Assembly (NCBI GenBank): GCA_002315375.1
Contig: DCHR01000036.1
Location: 3,953 to 67,952 of the forward strand
Direction: 5' to 3'
Origin: Treponema sp. UBA1747
GTDB taxonomy: Bacteria > Spirochaetota > Spirochaetia > Treponematales > Treponemataceae
Length of the DNA: 64,000 bases
In this document: one piece after another, positions 33,231 to 40,635 of the stretch
Layout: each line of letters opens with the position of its first letter
Numbering within the stretch: position 1 is the stretch's first letter
Position numbers and translations under genes: made by a program
The notes under the pieces: model-generated
Told to the model about the DNA's origin: nothing
Seen by the model: only the letters and a program-made list of their open reading frames with translations
Databases searched by the model: none

Positions 33231-33563
33231 TTAAATTTGAATTCCGACAGCTTCACGGATAGCATCTGACAAAGTTTTTTTGCCTTCCAGATGTCCTTGA
33301 AGTCCGGGAACTTCAACAATAAGAGGATATTTGCCTGTTTTCTGCCAGGCAAACTCTTCTTCTTCAATAAGAGCAGCAGCCTCCTCGGTCAGAATAAGGA
33401 CACGAGGAACTTCTCCATGAGGCAGATTATTGGCTCCAAGTTTTCCGGTTGCACGGTTAAAAGCCTCCAACACTTCATCCCTGGTTTCTGCATAGACACC
33501 GTCTACACCAACCAGATTAAATGCGAGGACAATTTCCCGTGAACCGATTACATAAAACTTCAT
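33231..33563 (-). CDS. atpF: V-type ATP synthase subunit F
   Basis: 110 residues with the family-typical opening FYVIGSREIVLAFNLVGVDG and a Rossmann-like alternation. The stretch RVLILTEEAAALIEEEEFAW is the central strand-helix. It sits on the rotor shaft with subunit D. SD is weak. Gap of 18 nt to subunit E and of 17 nt from K. Confidence 0.92.
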   Translation of the reverse strand: MKFYVIGSREIVLAFNLVGVDGVYAETRDEVLEAFNRATGKLGANNLPHGEVPRVLILTEEAAALIEEEEFAWQKTGKYPLIVEVPGLQGHLEGKKTLSDAIREAVGIQI

Positions 33564-33580
33564 TTTAAGTATTCAGAAAA

Positions 33581-33919
33581 CTACAGAATCAGAATAAGAA
33601 CTGCTACAAGCATACCCCAAAGACAGATACCTTCAGCAAGACCTACATAAGGAAGGGCTTTACCAGATACTTCAGGATTTTCAGCCATAGCACCCATTGC
33701 AGCAGCACCGATTTTTCCTACAGCCATACCACCAGCGAGACAAGCCATTGCAACGGCAACTGCAGCTGCTACATATTTTGCTGCCTGTGGGATTCCTGCA
33801 TCTTCTACAGCTTCAACTGTTGTTTCTTCTGCAGGAACAGCTTCTGCTTCAGAAGCAAAAAGCATTGTTGATGTGAATGCCAGAAGCATTCCGAGGATTA
33901 CAAAAATTTTCTTGTTCAT
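33581..33919 (-). CDS. atpK: V-type ATP synthase subunit K (c-ring), with signal peptide
   Basis: 112 residues from ATG 33919, chosen because AAGGAG is 8 nt upstream. A signal peptide-like segment (about 1-21, ending LFASEAEA) is followed by an acidic linker and then one two-helix hairpin with a Gly/Ala-rich first helix and the ion-binding Glu in VGLAEGICLWG (about residue 97). Only one hairpin is present, unlike the four-helix NtpK. Residues after the Glu are G-I-C-L-W rather than the S/T and Tyr of Na+ rings, which hints at H+ rather than Na+; this is a by-eye inference. Confidence 0.88.
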   Translation of the reverse strand: MNKKIFVILGMLLAFTSTMLFASEAEAVPAEETTVEAVEDAGIPQAAKYVAAAVAVAMACLAGGMAVGKIGAAAMGAMAENPEVSGKALPYVGLAEGICLWGMLVAVLILIL

Positions 33920-33966
33920 ATCATAACTCCTTATAATGAACGATAAATACAATTTATTTGTTTGAA

Positions 33967-35952
33967 TTAATATTCAAACTTAAACGGAACAAATTCCCGT
34001 CCTGTTTCCTTATAGAATTTAGAGAAGAATTCATAATACTGAAGTCGGATACACTGAATGGCAACAATCATTCCTTCAAGGACGATAATGATTCCGTTTC
34101 CGACAATGAGAACCGCAATTCCTCCCGGACTGGCAGCACCACCTACCATTTCTGTAAGAGTGTGAACCAGGAATCCCAGAACTGCATGTGAAAGAGCAAA
34201 TGCCCCTACACGGATAAAACTCATTGTATTAGACATATAAGTTGAAATAACTTCGATGAGTTCAACAACTCCGCCGATCAGCATTGAACCGAAACCATTT
34301 TCAAGAACAGGTCTGTGACCGTTTGCAAGTCTTTCGAATGGTTCACCAAAAGCGGCAAAGAACATTGTTACTCCGATAACAATCCAGTCATAAACCTGAA
34401 TTGAATGTTTGAAGGCAGCAATGCGAATTACAAGGGCAATTACATACCAGAACCAGAGAGCACCGGCAATACCTGTTTTTCCGAAAATTGCATCTCCATA
34501 ACGCTTTCTGATGAAATTATTTACGATGTTGATTATAAGACCAATGGAATTGATTATGAATCCGACTCCGATTGCTACGCCGAAAACAGCAAACATATTT
34601 TTAATTGAATTCGGGTCACTTGAAGGCATCATCTTGATAATCGGAGCATGAGGATTTCCGAATAAACCTGTTACCCATTCAGAGAAAGGTTCAAGTAAAG
34701 TTTCGCCCGAAAAACATTCACCGGTAAGAAGTCCCATTATTGAACTTGTACAGCCGACCCCGATAAAAATCGGTGCAAACTTGTTCCATCCACCAACTTT
34801 TACAACTTTACAGGCCATGAGAATACCGAACAGAGCAATAAAGAGTCCCTGACCGAAATCTCCGAACATAAAGCCGAAAAGGAAAGTAAAGAAAATAGCT
34901 ACGAAAGGTGTAGGATCTACAGTTCCGTAAACAGGTGAACCATAGCTGAAAATCATTCTTTCAAAAGCACCGACAAACTTTCCGTGCGAAAGTTTTACAG
35001 GAACCTGTTCCTTTCCGCTCATTACGGCAGGAACTTCATAAGGTTCATATTCTCTGATTGCAATACGGCCTTCTGTAATAGAATCAAGGGCTGTCATGTA
35101 TTCTGAAGCTTCTTTTGCAGGAATCCATCCTGTAATACGGTAAACAAGCTCTGTTGATTCAAGGCGATTCATAATATCAGAAACCTGGGTACCCATTGCA
35201 AAGGAAGCACAAAGCTTGTTGATCATATCTTTATGAGTTTCAGCAAAATTTTCTTTTTCTTTTTCAATTTCACTTACTTTAAGGTCTGATGCAGCTTTCT
35301 TTGAACTCAAACCATCCAGAACTTCGTCAGGAACTCCGTTGAAGTCCTTTGGAATTTCCATATTGATAAAGTTGTATGTCTTTAATTCAGTATCAACGGC
35401 AAAACGGCCTTTCTTTGATGAAGCAGCCAGAATATGACTTTTATCTTCTCCTAAAGCAATAATTACACCGTTTGAACCTACTGCTTCCTTCAGACTTTCG
35501 AAATCGGCAGGATCGATTTTACCGATTTTCATCGAAAGAAAGGAAAGATGTTCCAGTTCAGAATAAGGTACTTTAAGGTTGGCAAATGAAAGAGCTTCTT
35601 TATATGCATTGTCGATTCTTTCAGCTTCGGAATGAATATCTTTCATTCTGTCCGAAAGGTCATCAAAAGCCTGGAAAATGTGAGCAGCCTGATTGCGGTC
35701 TTCATCAGAAGGAATGCTTACTTCTGATGTGGCAGAAACTGGTTCCAGTCCCAGATTTGATCTGATATTCTGAAGTTTGTCGTAAAACTCCTGATCCAGA
35801 TTAATAAGGCTGTCAGATTCAGACTGAGCTTTATCAGACAATTTTGTCTGAAACTGGAAGCTTTCTTTTTTCCCGATAAATTCAATAACACGGGAAATGT
35901 CCTCTTTCAGAACCATAAGTTCCATTAATTTCATTTGTGCTGTTCTTGCCAT
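33967..35952 (-). CDS. atpI: V-type ATP synthase subunit I (a-type stator)
   Basis: 661 residues from ATG 35952, with GGAG 7 nt upstream. The first about 330 residues are a hydrophilic coiled arm; the remainder holds about seven or eight membrane helices, with the conserved start of the ion channel region in YGTVDPTPFVAIFFTFLFG (about 330-348) and FGDFGQGL. The essential stator Arg lies in the later helices (FIRVGAFALSHA). It anchors the stalks and forms the ion half-channels. Directly after subunit C, with start and stop codons nearly touching. Confidence 0.94.
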   Translation of the reverse strand: MARTAQMKLMELMVLKEDISRVIEFIGKKESFQFQTKLSDKAQSESDSLINLDQEFYDKLQNIRSNLGLEPVSATSEVSIPSDEDRNQAAHIFQAFDDLSDRMKDIHSEAERIDNAYKEALSFANLKVPYSELEHLSFLSMKIGKIDPADFESLKEAVGSNGVIIALGEDKSHILAASSKKGRFAVDTELKTYNFINMEIPKDFNGVPDEVLDGLSSKKAASDLKVSEIEKEKENFAETHKDMINKLCASFAMGTQVSDIMNRLESTELVYRITGWIPAKEASEYMTALDSITEGRIAIREYEPYEVPAVMSGKEQVPVKLSHGKFVGAFERMIFSYGSPVYGTVDPTPFVAIFFTFLFGFMFGDFGQGLFIALFGILMACKVVKVGGWNKFAPIFIGVGCTSSIMGLLTGECFSGETLLEPFSEWVTGLFGNPHAPIIKMMPSSDPNSIKNMFAVFGVAIGVGFIINSIGLIINIVNNFIRKRYGDAIFGKTGIAGALWFWYVIALVIRIAAFKHSIQVYDWIVIGVTMFFAAFGEPFERLANGHRPVLENGFGSMLIGGVVELIEVISTYMSNTMSFIRVGAFALSHAVLGFLVHTLTEMVGGAASPGGIAVLIVGNGIIIVLEGMIVAIQCIRLQYYEFFSKFYKETGREFVPFKFEY

Positions 35953-35953
35953 A

Positions 35954-36943
35954 TTAATACTCCAGCAAAGATTTTTCGTTGAAGCGGAGACCTTCAACCG
36001 CCATTCTGATATATCCAAGTTCAGCCTGTTTCATCTTAAACCAGCCGATTAAAGCAGCGCTTGTAACCGGATAGCAGTGAAACAGTCTGGACGCTTTTTT
36101 ATTTGTTTCAATACGGGCATTCTTTTCAATCCAGGATGGCTCCAGTCTCCAGATAACATCAGTTTTTGGATTGATATAATCTTTATAGGTCCAGTTTTCC
36201 CATTCAGAAATATTCTCAGGGTCTTTATCCAGCACCTTGAATACCTGAACGCAGAGAGGATCCTGAGGACCTGGTTTATCTGTAACATAAATCAGATGAT
36301 TGATTATATCATCCTTATCCATGTTAAAGTTTATTTTTAATCTGAGAGCCCAGACGATATTCTGAAGAACAAGCTCTTCAACGAACATATTTTTTACTGC
36401 GTTTCCTTCTTCACCTGAAATCTTCTGAATAGATTTCCAGAGATGTTTTACAGCCTGAATATCAAGCATATATTCAACATCCATTTTTTTATGAAGATCT
36501 GGAACTTCCTTAAGCCAGGCATATTCTGTTCCAGCAGTAATCTTATCAAGATGAGGCCACTGGTCATAATGAAGGGTTGTATTTTTACCAAGATCCATAA
36601 GGACAGGTAATTTCTGTTCTCCGGAACAAAGGGCATCAACTATTTCCTTCAGATTTTCAACTTCAAAAATAAAAAACTGGTCTCTGAGATAAGAATCAGG
36701 TCTGTCAAACTGATCGATGAAACCTGAATACTGGCTGATAAAACGGGAAAATGCTTTTTCTTCAATCTGCTGAGACAAAATTGCTTCAGGAACCATTGGG
36801 CAAGGTTCAGAAAAGAGAAGTGTCCATAATTCAGAAAGGGATTTTGCTTCAAAAAGTTTGTCTGCCCGTGCTCCGGTAAACGATTTACCGAGAACACCAC
36901 AGGCTTTTGCATAAACAAATGCCCTTGCGCCGTCTTTATCCAT
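35954..36943 (-). CDS. atpC: V-type ATP synthase subunit C (d-type)
   Basis: 329 residues, all-helical, with the family features YAKACGVLGKSFTGA at the N-terminus and ENLKEIVDAL. The C subunit is the rotor-socket protein linking shaft and K ring. Similarity is diffuse, as usual for this subunit; identity is fixed by order in the operon. Gap of 19 nt after the G/H subunit. Confidence 0.85.
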   Translation of the reverse strand: MDKDGARAFVYAKACGVLGKSFTGARADKLFEAKSLSELWTLLFSEPCPMVPEAILSQQIEEKAFSRFISQYSGFIDQFDRPDSYLRDQFFIFEVENLKEIVDALCSGEQKLPVLMDLGKNTTLHYDQWPHLDKITAGTEYAWLKEVPDLHKKMDVEYMLDIQAVKHLWKSIQKISGEEGNAVKNMFVEELVLQNIVWALRLKINFNMDKDDIINHLIYVTDKPGPQDPLCVQVFKVLDKDPENISEWENWTYKDYINPKTDVIWRLEPSWIEKNARIETNKKASRLFHCYPVTSAALIGWFKMKQAELGYIRMAVEGLRFNEKSLLEY

Positions 36944-36962
36944 ATATTTTCCGTCTTAAATT

Positions 36963-37283
36963 TTATTCAAAAAGTGTTTTTTCAAGAAGATTATTGAAAG
37001 CTTCTTTATTCTGGTTTTTGCTTTCTACAGAAGCTTTATATTCCGAAATAATTTTCTCATGAGAAGAAAAAACTGCCTGCTTTTTATTTTCAAAATCTTT
37101 CTGGAGTTCTTCAGATTTTTCTGCATAAAGGCTTTTGAATTCTGAATCTGCAGCCATTTTTGCTTCAGCGATTTTTTTATCGCCTTTTATATTGGCTGCT
37201 GCAATAATCTGAGATGCTTCTTTTTCAACTTCAAGAAGATGCGCAATAATGCTTACTTCTTCATTATCATTTCCAGTTACCAT
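36963..37283 (-). CDS. V-type ATP synthase G/H-like stalk subunit
   Basis: 106 residues, almost entirely a charged long helix (EKEASQIIAAANIKGDKKI, KSEELQKDFENKKQAV). This matches the G/H (AhaH/NtpF-like) partner of subunit E in the peripheral stalk; the match is by composition and place. The start codon overlaps the stop of the PTS IIA gene by one base, so the two are translationally coupled. Confidence 0.75.
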   Translation of the reverse strand: MVTGNDNEEVSIIAHLLEVEKEASQIIAAANIKGDKKIAEAKMAADSEFKSLYAEKSEELQKDFENKKQAVFSSHEKIISEYKASVESKNQNKEAFNNLLEKTLFE

Positions 37284-37750
37284 TAGTACGAACCTTCTTT
37301 TTTAAGGATTTCACAAATATCGACAGCATCTTTCGCAGAAAGAACGCTGTTCATAAAATCAGGGTTTTTTGCAATAAGCAGAATATCTTTCAAAAGTTCA
37401 AGATGTTCATCAGGTTTATTCTCAGGGAAAACAAGACAGAAAACGATTTTTGCAGTAGAAGCTTCTTTATCAGTTTCTGTCATATTGAATTCGATTCCTT
37501 TATGGGACACACCAAGAGCAATTACAGTTTCTGAAACTGAAGAAGAAACTGCATGAGGAACTGCAAAACCAGCAGAAACCAGTGTACTCATTTTTTCTTC
37601 ACGTTTTACAAGGGAATCAAATATTTCTTCGCGTTTTAAATTTGAATTAAGGCTGATAAGTTTTTCAGTAAGTTCGGCAAGGATTTCATCACGGTCAGTT
37701 CCATCAAGCTCAAAGACTACCGATTCAGGTTTAATAAAATCACTAATCAT
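37283..37750 (-). CDS. PTS EIIA (fructose/nitrogen type, PtsN-like) domain protein
   Basis: 155 residues. Phosphoacceptor His66 in GFAVPHAVSS is the conserved G.A.PH motif of the EIIA-Fru/Ntr fold, with the usual N-terminal ITPESVV-like start (ISDFIKPESVV). Stand-alone EIIA without EIIB/EIIC points to a regulatory role like that of PtsN (EIIA-Ntr), which binds transporters and regulators depending on its phosphorylation state. First gene of the V-ATPase operon, which suggests that phosphotransferase status may feed into ATPase expression or activity. Preceded by a strong promoter. Confidence 0.9.
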   Translation of the reverse strand: MISDFIKPESVVFELDGTDRDEILAELTEKLISLNSNLKREEIFDSLVKREEKMSTLVSAGFAVPHAVSSSVSETVIALGVSHKGIEFNMTETDKEASTAKIVFCLVFPENKPDEHLELLKDILLIAKNPDFMNSVLSAKDAVDICEILKKEGSY

Positions 37751-37779
37751 CCACTACCACCCCCCAATTTTGTTATTTC

Positions 37780-37808
37780 ATTATATTATTTCTACGATTG
37801 TTATGCAA
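37780..37808 (-). promoter_or_regulatory. Strong promoter of the V-ATPase operon
   Basis: Minus-strand -35 TTGCAT (37803-37808), 17-nt spacer, consensus -10 TATAAT (37780-37785). About 22 nt of leader, including a G-rich SD region, precede the PTS IIA ATG. Confidence 0.75.
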
Positions 37809-37821
37809 TTAAGCGGATAAA

Positions 37822-37867
37822 ATAAAAAAGGCATTAATTATCGGAGAAAAACCCCAAAATTAATGCC
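37822..37867 (-). terminator. Terminator after secG
   Basis: A 10-bp stem GGCATTAATT / AATTAATGCC (37830-37839 / 37858-37867 in plus coordinates) followed on the minus strand by a T run. It separates secG from the V-ATPase operon promoter. Confidence 0.8.
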
Positions 37868-37904
37868 TCTTTGCAATTAATTATGTATCTAATTAATATT
37901 CAGA

Positions 37905-38243
37905 TTATTCAGCGTCAGAAGATTCAGACCACCAGTTTGTAGCAGCTTCTCCATTTTCTGTAGATTCAACAGCTTCTGTAGAAACATCAACGAGGTCTTT
38001 TTCAACTTTGGCTTTCTTGTTTACAAGAGCAAGTCCCAGAGCAAGAACAAAGAAAAGAACAACAAGAACAGTTGTTGTTTTTGTAAGAACACTGGCAGAG
38101 TGTGAACCGAATGCTGCAGTTCCACGACCTCCAAGAAGTCCACCCATTCCGTTTTCTCCGTCATCCTGTACAACTACAAGAAGAACCAGAAGAACACATA
38201 CGATTACAAAAGCAACCAAAAGTACAATACCAATAGCACCCAT
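37905..38243 (-). CDS. secG: Preprotein translocase subunit SecG
   Basis: 112 residues with two membrane helices: the first (about 5-25) is followed by the family motif VVVQDDGENGMGGLLGGRG (Gln and Gly-rich loop) and the second lies around 56-74. The C-terminal 35 residues are an acidic hydrophilic tail longer than in E. coli. SecG assists the SecYE channel. Own promoter and terminator, so a single-gene unit. Confidence 0.94.
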   Translation of the reverse strand: MGAIGIVLLVAFVIVCVLLVLLVVVQDDGENGMGGLLGGRGTAAFGSHSASVLTKTTTVLVVLFFVLALGLALVNKKAKVEKDLVDVSTEAVESTENGEAATNWWSESSDAE

Positions 38244-38309
38244 TTTTTATCTCCAATTTAGGGAAAAACCCAAAGGGACCCCTCATTTATTTAAAATATT
38301 AGTTTTATA

Positions 38310-38338
38310 ATCATAATAGATTATTGTTTTTTGGTCAA
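38310..38338 (-). promoter_or_regulatory. secG promoter
   Basis: Minus-strand -35 TTGACC (38333-38338), 17-nt spacer, -10 TATGAT (38310-38315). The leader of about 60 nt contains GGGTCCC/GGG-CCC short repeats, possibly a small hairpin. Confidence 0.65.
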
Positions 38339-38369
38339 TGTTTATAACCTTCATTATTAACAAAACAAG

Positions 38370-40193
38370 CTAATAACTGCAAAGTCCTATACTTCCAGCT
38401 TTAAGGTTATATTTATCGTAAAGAAAATCCTGAAGCATAAGAAGACAGTCATCAAAGCCAGAACCGGCATTGTTTATTATGTCTTCACATAAATTCGGAG
38501 TATATTTCTGAACAGAAGGCCATTTTGCACGGGTAACAAAATATTCGCCCGCATGACCTTCCCTGTTCTGAAGAATATAAGCCATAAATTCATTATGCAT
38601 AAGATATTCATCTTCAGTATCATAACCAAGGGTTCTGGACTGACTTTTGAAATAATCTATAAGGAAATTTCTGGAAGTACTATCAAAAATACTGTAAACA
38701 ACAGAAACATAATCCCTGAAATCAGAATCCGTAAAGAAAATAGTATGCCAGCCTTCGTGGGCGAGCAGAGAAACCCGGTTATAAGAAGGAATTTCCCTGG
38801 ATATTGAAAGAACCGCACCGCCTTTTGCTACATAAGGATTCAGGGAATCATCTGTTCTTTCAAGTAAACCGTTTCTAACAAGAATTTCCAGAAGAAGTTC
38901 TTCTTCCTGATTCAGTCTGAAATTCAGGCGGAAAGCTTTATTAAAAAACTTTGCAAAACTTTCGGCTGAATAGTCATGAGCATTGTAATCATGTTTTCCT
39001 TTAAGCTCTTCATCAGTAAGTATTTTTCCCTTATATCCGGCTTTTTCAGTGAAAAAAGCCATTCTTGCAAAAAACCTGGTCTGAACTGCATAATTTTTTG
39101 TGTCAAAAAACAAGATTCCGGGAAGCCGGTCCCATTCAAAAAGTTCGTATTCTTCGCATCTCCAGTTAGTTCTTGGCCAGGAGGTAATTAAGCCCGGATC
39201 AACTTTAATTGGAGTTACAACATAATCCGAAGAAGTATTGAGTAAATCTCCAGAACTAGAATGAAAAAGAACTGCAAGGAGATTTTCACTGTTTTTTCTG
39301 ACAGCCATATTTGCGAAAGGTCTTTTAAGTGCAAGAGAAGAAAAAGTAACAGCTTCAAGCCGGTTTATATTCAGCTTTTCACCGCCAAAAGAAATTGAAT
39401 AATCCAGTTTTTCAAGTTCTTTTTCTTCCGGCTGAGTCATTTTAATGGTAATATCCGGCGGAACCGAATTATTGGAATAAACAACCGGGAAAATATTTGA
39501 ACAGCCGGTGAAGTCAAAACTTTCAGAGGTAAAATTCAGGTTCCCGCCGTTTGAAGAAAACCCATAATATTGAATATCTCCGGACAAATCAAAACCGACA
39601 TAGCTTTCAGATATTTTTATACTCTGCAATCTGGTACTAACGTCAGCAGTAAAGAATACACCTTCTTTTTCATCCAGAAGATTTGTAAATTTATCAAAAG
39701 GAAGAGCAAGAGCAATATCATAGGTTTTTATTCTTTTCTCATAATCCAGTGTGTTTTTCAAATCACAGATAACAAGAGTGTGGTCTTTAATATCAAAATC
39801 AAGTTTCCCGTTTTTATCCAGATCTTTTTTTTCAATAAAACCGAATTTCAGGGGAATATTTTCCATTTCCTCATAAAAAGCAAGTTTACTGCCTGCAGGA
39901 AACTTTACAGTAAAACGGAATACAACAGATACGTTTTTATTATCCTGAAAAGTATTCTTTACAAGGAGTTTCTGAATATCAGTAAAACGGAAACAGGCAG
40001 TCGAACCGTTATTAACAGTTGCTCTTTTACCTTCCGCATTCAACGGAACAAGAGTCCCGTTTTGAGCTCCTTTTTCCGAATACACGGTAACCGGATGACT
40101 TGTTAATTTTCTGTAAACAAAAAAACAGAACAATACAGTTACTGCACATACGATGAGAACCAAAAAGATATTCTTCTGTTTTTTCATTTCCAT
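38370..40193 (-). CDS. Membrane-anchored HExxH metallopeptidase-like protein
   Basis: 607 residues from ATG 40193. The longer frame reads back through the preceding gene and is not used. One N-terminal membrane helix (about 8-25) anchors a large extracytoplasmic domain. The zinc-binding motif HEGWH (HExxH) is in SLLAHEGWHTIFF (about residues 490-500), and EYLMHNEFMAYIL about 45 residues later gives the candidate third ligand Glu. I do not recognise a named family; function as a zinc peptidase is inferred from the motif only. It overlaps no gene; the upstream hypothetical ends 13 nt before it. Confidence 0.6.
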   Translation of the reverse strand: MEMKKQKNIFLVLIVCAVTVLFCFFVYRKLTSHPVTVYSEKGAQNGTLVPLNAEGKRATVNNGSTACFRFTDIQKLLVKNTFQDNKNVSVVFRFTVKFPAGSKLAFYEEMENIPLKFGFIEKKDLDKNGKLDFDIKDHTLVICDLKNTLDYEKRIKTYDIALALPFDKFTNLLDEKEGVFFTADVSTRLQSIKISESYVGFDLSGDIQYYGFSSNGGNLNFTSESFDFTGCSNIFPVVYSNNSVPPDITIKMTQPEEKELEKLDYSISFGGEKLNINRLEAVTFSSLALKRPFANMAVRKNSENLLAVLFHSSSGDLLNTSSDYVVTPIKVDPGLITSWPRTNWRCEEYELFEWDRLPGILFFDTKNYAVQTRFFARMAFFTEKAGYKGKILTDEELKGKHDYNAHDYSAESFAKFFNKAFRLNFRLNQEEELLLEILVRNGLLERTDDSLNPYVAKGGAVLSISREIPSYNRVSLLAHEGWHTIFFTDSDFRDYVSVVYSIFDSTSRNFLIDYFKSQSRTLGYDTEDEYLMHNEFMAYILQNREGHAGEYFVTRAKWPSVQKYTPNLCEDIINNAGSGFDDCLLMLQDFLYDKYNLKAGSIGLCSY

Positions 40194-40206
40194 ATTTAAT
40201 TCCGGT

Positions 40207-40635
40207 TTATTTATTAGTCTTCCCAAGTTTTTTCCACCTGGAATCAGTAAGCCAGTAACTGTTTTCATCCTGATGAAAAGAAGCAAAACGGAAAATCCTG
40301 CATTTAATTTCTGTAAATTCAGAATCCAAAGGTTCTGTTTCTGTCTTTCCGCATACAAAAAGAAAATTGATTTTTCCTTGTATTACATTATTTCCGATAG
40401 AAACTGAAACCGGAAAATAAAAATAACTCCCTTCTTTTTCCGGTGAACCAAGGGTAACTGATTCTATCTGTTTTTCATCTTCACAGGAAATTTCATTTTC
40501 AAAAAAAGCAAACAAGGGAAAAGTCCTGAGAACTTTTACTCCCCTGTTTTCTATTTTTTTTTGAAGCTTCGACTGAAACTCAATCAGTTTCAGTTCGTCT
40601 CCCGGGTGAAGTACAAGAACCCGGTTTTTACTCAC
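40207..40635 (-). CDS. Hypothetical protein following topA
   Basis: 142 residues if translation starts at GTG 40635, which overlaps the topA stop by 8 nt and has GGAAA about 7 nt upstream; a longer frame into topA is unlikely. No signal peptide. Alternating strands and helices (VLVLHPGDELKLIEFQ, FYFPVSVSIGNN) suggest a small globular protein related to the 2'-5' RNA ligase-like or DUF families, but I cannot place it. Coupled to topA by the overlap. Confidence 0.55.
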   Translation of the reverse strand: MSKNRVLVLHPGDELKLIEFQSKLQKKIENRGVKVLRTFPLFAFFENEISCEDEKQIESVTLGSPEKEGSYFYFPVSVSIGNNVIQGKINFLFVCGKTETEPLDSEFTEIKCRIFRFASFHQDENSYWLTDSRWKKLGKTNK

